From the NCBI RefSeq assembly GCF_002891295.1, contig NZ_LGUI01000011.1:186001-250000 (forward strand): a DNA stretch of 64,000 bases, given 5' to 3'. Made by a program: the position numbers and the translations under genes. Of this stretch, positions 61,215-64,000 are shown piece after piece. This DNA comes from Streptomyces eurocidicus. Lineage in GTDB: Bacteria > Actinomycetota > Actinomycetes > Streptomycetales > Streptomycetaceae. Each line of letters starts with the position of its first letter. Position 1 is the first letter of the stretch. The notes below the pieces were generated by a model. It saw nothing but the letters and a program-made list of their open reading frames with translations. It did not search any database and was not told the DNA's origin.

Positions 61215-61715
61215 CTACGGGCGCCAGACGTAGCGGACGTCCGGTTCCCGTTCCTCGTTCGTGGAGCCGTCCGTGTGCTCGGCCCGTACGAAGCCGTGGC
61301 GTTCGTAGAAGCGGTGGGCCGGGGTGTTGATCTGGAAGGTCCACAGGTCCAGCCCGGCCGGGAAGCGTTCCTTGGCCAGGGACAGGAAGCGGTCGCCCAG
61401 GCCCCGGCCGCGCCAGGCCGGGGCCAGGTAGAGCTGGTCGACACGGCCCGTGCCGTCCCCGGCCAGGACCAGCACGCCGACGATCTCCCCGGCGCCCGCC
61501 TCCGCGACCCAGGTCTCCCGCTCGGGGATCACCACCTGGCGGAAGTAGGCGCGCACCTCGTCGTCCGAGTGGGCCCGGCGGACCGTCGGCAGGGCCGCGT
61601 CGTACGACCGGAGCCAGACCTCCGCCGCACCCCGGGCGTCCGGGGCGCCGGCGCGGCGGACGGTCACGGCCGGGAGCGGGGGCCCGTCGTGCGGGTTCGC
61701 GGTGTCGGTGTCCAT
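61215..61715 (-). CDS. GNAT family N-acetyltransferase
   Basis: A 166-residue protein with the acetyl-CoA binding motif DQLYLAPAWRGRGLGDRFLSLAKERF (Q/RxxGxG/A type) and the C-terminal HRFYERHGFVRAE. ATG at 61715 is chosen; a second ATG at 61724 would add three residues. Substrate unknown. Confidence 0.88.
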   Translation of the reverse strand: MDTDTANPHDGPPLPAVTVRRAGAPDARGAAEVWLRSYDAALPTVRRAHSDDEVRAYFRQVVIPERETWVAEAGAGEIVGVLVLAGDGTGRVDQLYLAPAWRGRGLGDRFLSLAKERFPAGLDLWTFQINTPAHRFYERHGFVRAEHTDGSTNEEREPDVRYVWRP

Positions 61716-61841
61716 GCCCCGCACCGTCTCAGGACCCGCCTCCCCCGCGCACCTCCTTTCCCCGCCCGCCGGCCGGGAGATCGCCCGGACGCCGCCTCCT
61801 GGAGGACGGATTCCGCCCTACATCCCTTCTACGCTCGCCCC

Positions 61842-63017
61842 ATGACCGCCCGCCCCCGCGTCTCCGACGACCAGCGCCGCGCCCGCCTCGCACGGCGGCA
61901 CCTCCTCTCCCCCGGCCACCGCGCCGCGTCCGTCGAGGACGTCGCCGACGCGCTCGTGGGACTGCACGCCACCGACGCCGCGACCGTGTACCTGTCGGCG
62001 TGCGCGCGGCTGGCCGAGCCCTCGCACACCGAGGTGGAGCGGGCGCTCTACGAGGACGTGACGCTGGTGAAGCTGCTGTCCATGCGGCGCACGATCTTCG
62101 CCGTGAGCTCCGGCCTCGCCCCGTACGTCAGCTCCTCCACCGCCCACGCGATCGCGGTGCGCGAGCGCGCCCAGTTCGTACGCTTCCTCCAGCAGGGCAC
62201 CGAGGGCGGCTGGGACGAGCGGCGGCTCGCGCGGACCGAGCGGGAGGTGCTGGACGCGCTCGCCGCGCGCGGCGAGGCGACCACGGCCGAGCTCGCCAAG
62301 GACGTCCCCGCCCTGCGCGAGACGATCGCGGTCTCGGTGGGCAAGCCGTACGAGTCGCGGCAGAGCGTCGGCAGCAGGCTGCTGCGGCTGCTGGCCTCCG
62401 ACGGGCACGTACGCCGTGGCCGCCCGCGCGGCTCGTGGACCAGCAGCCTCTATCCGTGGGCGCCCGCACCGCGGATCCCGGAGATCGACGTACGGGAGGC
62501 GAAGGCGGAGCTCGCCGGGCGCTGGCTCGGCTCCTTCGGGCCCGCGACGGAGGCCGATCTGAAGTGGTGGACGGGCTGGACGCTCGGCGACACCCGCAGG
62601 GCGCTGGCCGACGCGGGCGCCGTCGAGGTCGAGTTGGCCGGCGGCGCCACCGGCCACGCCCTGCCGGACGACCTGGACGACGTCCCGCCCGCCGGGCCGT
62701 GGGCCGCCCTGCTGCCCGGCCTCGACCCCACCCCGATGGGCTGGCGCGGCCGGGACTGGTACCTGTCGCCGGACCTCGTGCCCGCGCTCTTCGACCGGGC
62801 CGGGAACGTCGGGCCGACGGTGTGGTGGGACGGCCGCGTCGTCGGCGGCTGGGCCCAGCGCGCGAACGGGCGCATCGTCTGGCGGCCGCTCGCGGACGTG
62901 GGGCGCGAGGCGGCCTCCGCGATCGCCGCGGAGGCCGCCAGGCTGGCGGAGTGGGTGGGCGACGTACGGGTCACGCCGCGCTTCCGGACGCCGCTGGAGC
63001 GGGAGTTGGTGCGGTGA
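61842..63017 (+). CDS. Winged-helix DNA-binding protein, HTH_42 (AlkX/AlkZ-like superfamily)
   Basis: A 391-residue protein with the HTH_42/DUF1006 pattern: RLARRHLLSPGHRAASVEDVADALVGLHATDAATVYLS near the start, MRRTIFAVSSGL, and a central winged helix (EVLDALAARGEATTAELAKDVPALRETI). In characterised DNA glycosylases of this superfamily (AlkX/YcaQ, AlkZ) this helix carries a Q-x-Q or Q-x-D motif; here residues 42-44 are His-Ala-Thr. TACGCT ends seven bases before ATG 61842, so the transcript is probably leaderless. Glycosylase activity is uncertain. Confidence 0.85.
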   Translation: MTARPRVSDDQRRARLARRHLLSPGHRAASVEDVADALVGLHATDAATVYLSACARLAEPSHTEVERALYEDVTLVKLLSMRRTIFAVSSGLAPYVSSSTAHAIAVRERAQFVRFLQQGTEGGWDERRLARTEREVLDALAARGEATTAELAKDVPALRETIAVSVGKPYESRQSVGSRLLRLLASDGHVRRGRPRGSWTSSLYPWAPAPRIPEIDVREAKAELAGRWLGSFGPATEADLKWWTGWTLGDTRRALADAGAVEVELAGGATGHALPDDLDDVPPAGPWAALLPGLDPTPMGWRGRDWYLSPDLVPALFDRAGNVGPTVWWDGRVVGGWAQRANGRIVWRPLADVGREAASAIAAEAARLAEWVGDVRVTPRFRTPLERELVR

Positions 63018-63283
63018 GGGGGGTGGTGGGGTGAGCGGAGGCCGGTGCGGTGAGCGGGGGTGTTCGGGTGGCGGGGGTGACGGGGGTGACGCCGTCGGCC
63101 TGTCGGCCCGTCGTTCCGCCGCCCCCCGTCCGTCGATCCCGGCCGCCGGTCACATCCGTCGATCCCGGCCGCCGGTCCCGTCCGTCTGCCCCTGCCGCCG
63201 GTTCCGTCCACCGGTCCCGGCCGCCGGTTCCCCGTCGCCCGCCTCGCTCCGTCACCCCTTCAGCTCAGCGCCCCCGCGCCCCC
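63018..63283. repeat. Gene-free region with degenerate GC-rich repeats
   Basis: It contains irregular repeats of a gatcccggccgccggt-like unit (63130-63230) and a G-rich run after the preceding stop. No gene is supported. Confidence 0.5.
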
Positions 63284-63721
63284 TCACTCCCCCATCACCT
63301 CCGACGCCCGCATCCCCCGCTCCGACGGCTGCTCCCCGTACGGCTTCGTGATGAACTCGATGACACAGGTGCCGCCCGGGTCGCGGACGTAGACGCCGCG
63401 CCCGTCGTAGTCGTGGTTGATCTTCCCCTCCTCCGTCAGCATCGGGTCGGCCCAGAACGGCAGCCCGCGCTCCGCGATACGGGCGCGGACCGCCTCGAAC
63501 TCCTCGTCCGTGACGAGGAAGGCGAGGTGGCTCAGGTTGATGTCCTCGGCCGGGATCATGGAGTCGGCGAAGTCGACGCCGACCGAGTTGGACGTGGTGA
63601 CCTGCGTGAAAGGGCCCCAGTCCAGGGGCGCCTCGGACGATCCCGACAGCCAGGCCAGGAAGGCGCCCGTCTCCCGGCGGTCCTTGACGTGGATGATGAT
63701 GTGGTTCAACTCGTGGGACAC
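63284..63721 (-). CDS. VOC superfamily protein
   Basis: A 145-residue glyoxalase-fold protein: MSHELNHIIIHVKDRRETGAF at the start, AEDINLSHLAFLVTDEEFEAVRARI in the middle and GRGVYVRDPGGTCVIEFITKPYG at the end. The His in NHI and SHL and the Glu in IEF are positioned as a metal site. GTG at 63721 is supported by AAAGGACC six bases upstream. Reaction unknown. Confidence 0.88.
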   Translation of the reverse strand: MSHELNHIIIHVKDRRETGAFLAWLSGSSEAPLDWGPFTQVTTSNSVGVDFADSMIPAEDINLSHLAFLVTDEEFEAVRARIAERGLPFWADPMLTEEGKINHDYDGRGVYVRDPGGTCVIEFITKPYGEQPSERGMRASEVMGE

Positions 63722-63771
63722 GGTGGTCCTTTCTTCGACTCTTCGACTCGCTCCGTCGGGCGCGAGTGGTG

Positions 63772-64000
63772 TCAGGGGTTCCTACCCCGCCCGCCGGGCA
63801 GGGCTAAGGCGCCCAGGGCCGCACACGCGGTGAACGCGGCGGCGGTCAGCAGGGCCCGGCCGTATCCGGCGGTCAGCGCCTGCTGGAGTTCATGGGGCCG
63901 CCGGACCAGCCGGGCGGCCGTGGTGTGCGAGGCGACGGTGGCGAGCACGGCGAGGCCCAGCGCGCCGCCGACCTGGCGGGAGGTGTTGACGAGGCCGGAG
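63772..64000 (-). CDS. MFS transporter, C-terminal part (runs off right edge)
   Basis: The minus strand reads SGLVNTSRQVGGALGLAVLAT and continues with VASHTTAARLVRRPHELQQA, then a last membrane helix (ALLTAAAFTACAALGALALP) and stop. This is the C-terminal end of a DHA2/14-TMS drug-exporter-type MFS protein (NTSRQVGGALG motif). The start is beyond the window. Only the last 75 or so residues are visible. Confidence 0.85.
   Translation of the reverse strand, partial: SGLVNTSRQVGGALGLAVLATVASHTTAARLVRRPHELQQALTAGYGRALLTAAAFTACAALGALALPGGRGRNP

Overview
The window is from a Streptomyces-type high-GC actinomycete. Base composition is about 70 percent G+C or more with strong GC3 bias. There are GTG starts, many probable leaderless mRNAs, a mycelial cell-wall enzyme set, a class E sortase-type surface protein, XRE/DUF397 regulator pairs and a rare TTA-containing gene. 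From memory the left half (sucC, sucD, icmB, lipase, M23 peptidase, pcrA, NlpC/P60, guaA, chorismate mutase) follows the conserved core order of the S. coelicolor SCO4780s to SCO4810. I could not check this.

Region 1-4304: the tail of a multi-membrane DUF6350 protein and the TCA-cycle operon sucC-sucD. Region 4610-13471: a set of five proteins, MoxR ATPase, DUF5682 and VWA (translationally coupled, minus strand) divergent from SWIM zinc-finger and DUF5691 proteins (plus strand). The divergent promoter region carries two inverted copies of the actinobacterial DNA-damage promoter core TTGTCAGTG. One is a full match to TTGTCRGTG-N8-TAN3T placed for a leaderless start. The helicase gene pcrA (17465-19960) has the same kind of promoter, so two loci here look DNA-damage inducible.

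Region 13823-34903: icmB (small subunit of isobutyryl-CoA mutase), lipase, M23 and NlpC/P60 wall hydrolases, an esterase, a PspC-type two-component system, two serine/threonine kinases of one architecture (the second at 40646), a PspC/LiaF-like membrane pair, an L,D-transpeptidase lipoprotein, guaA, and chorismate mutase behind a leader peptide plus intrinsic terminator. Region 35740-46675: LAXTG surface protein, GMC oxidoreductase, semialdehyde dehydrogenase, MerR/TipA-like regulator, cupins, VOC, DinB and a GlxA-type AraC regulator. Region 46808-50999: signal peptidase I, an autoregulated two-gene unit with two GTCAAG-type palindromes, and small Streptomyces-specific genes.

Region 50148-55678 is the accessory island. 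A TTA-containing XRE regulator with DUF397 partner is followed by an unusual protein joining an N-terminal twitch domain, a radical SAM core and a C-terminal HExxHxxGxxD metallopeptidase, then an unknown 183-aa protein and two tandem paralogous DxD glycosyltransferase-like proteins. Directly after it lies a short, editing-less threonyl-tRNA synthetase preceded by a leaderless leader peptide with three consecutive Thr codons and a strong terminator hairpin, a candidate threonine attenuator.

Two repeat families run through the window. One is a large (about 180-350 bp) palindromic intergenic repeat in six copies next to gene 3' ends, which supplies the stop codons of two genes. The other is a 31-33 bp palindrome that occurs inside the large repeats, nested in itself, and once in frame inside pcrA. 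The right end holds a lipoprotein, DCC and DUF4328 proteins, a PPOX oxidoreductase, tRNA-Arg(ACG), an acetyltransferase, a winged-helix protein of the AlkX/AlkZ superfamily, a VOC protein and the end of an MFS transporter.
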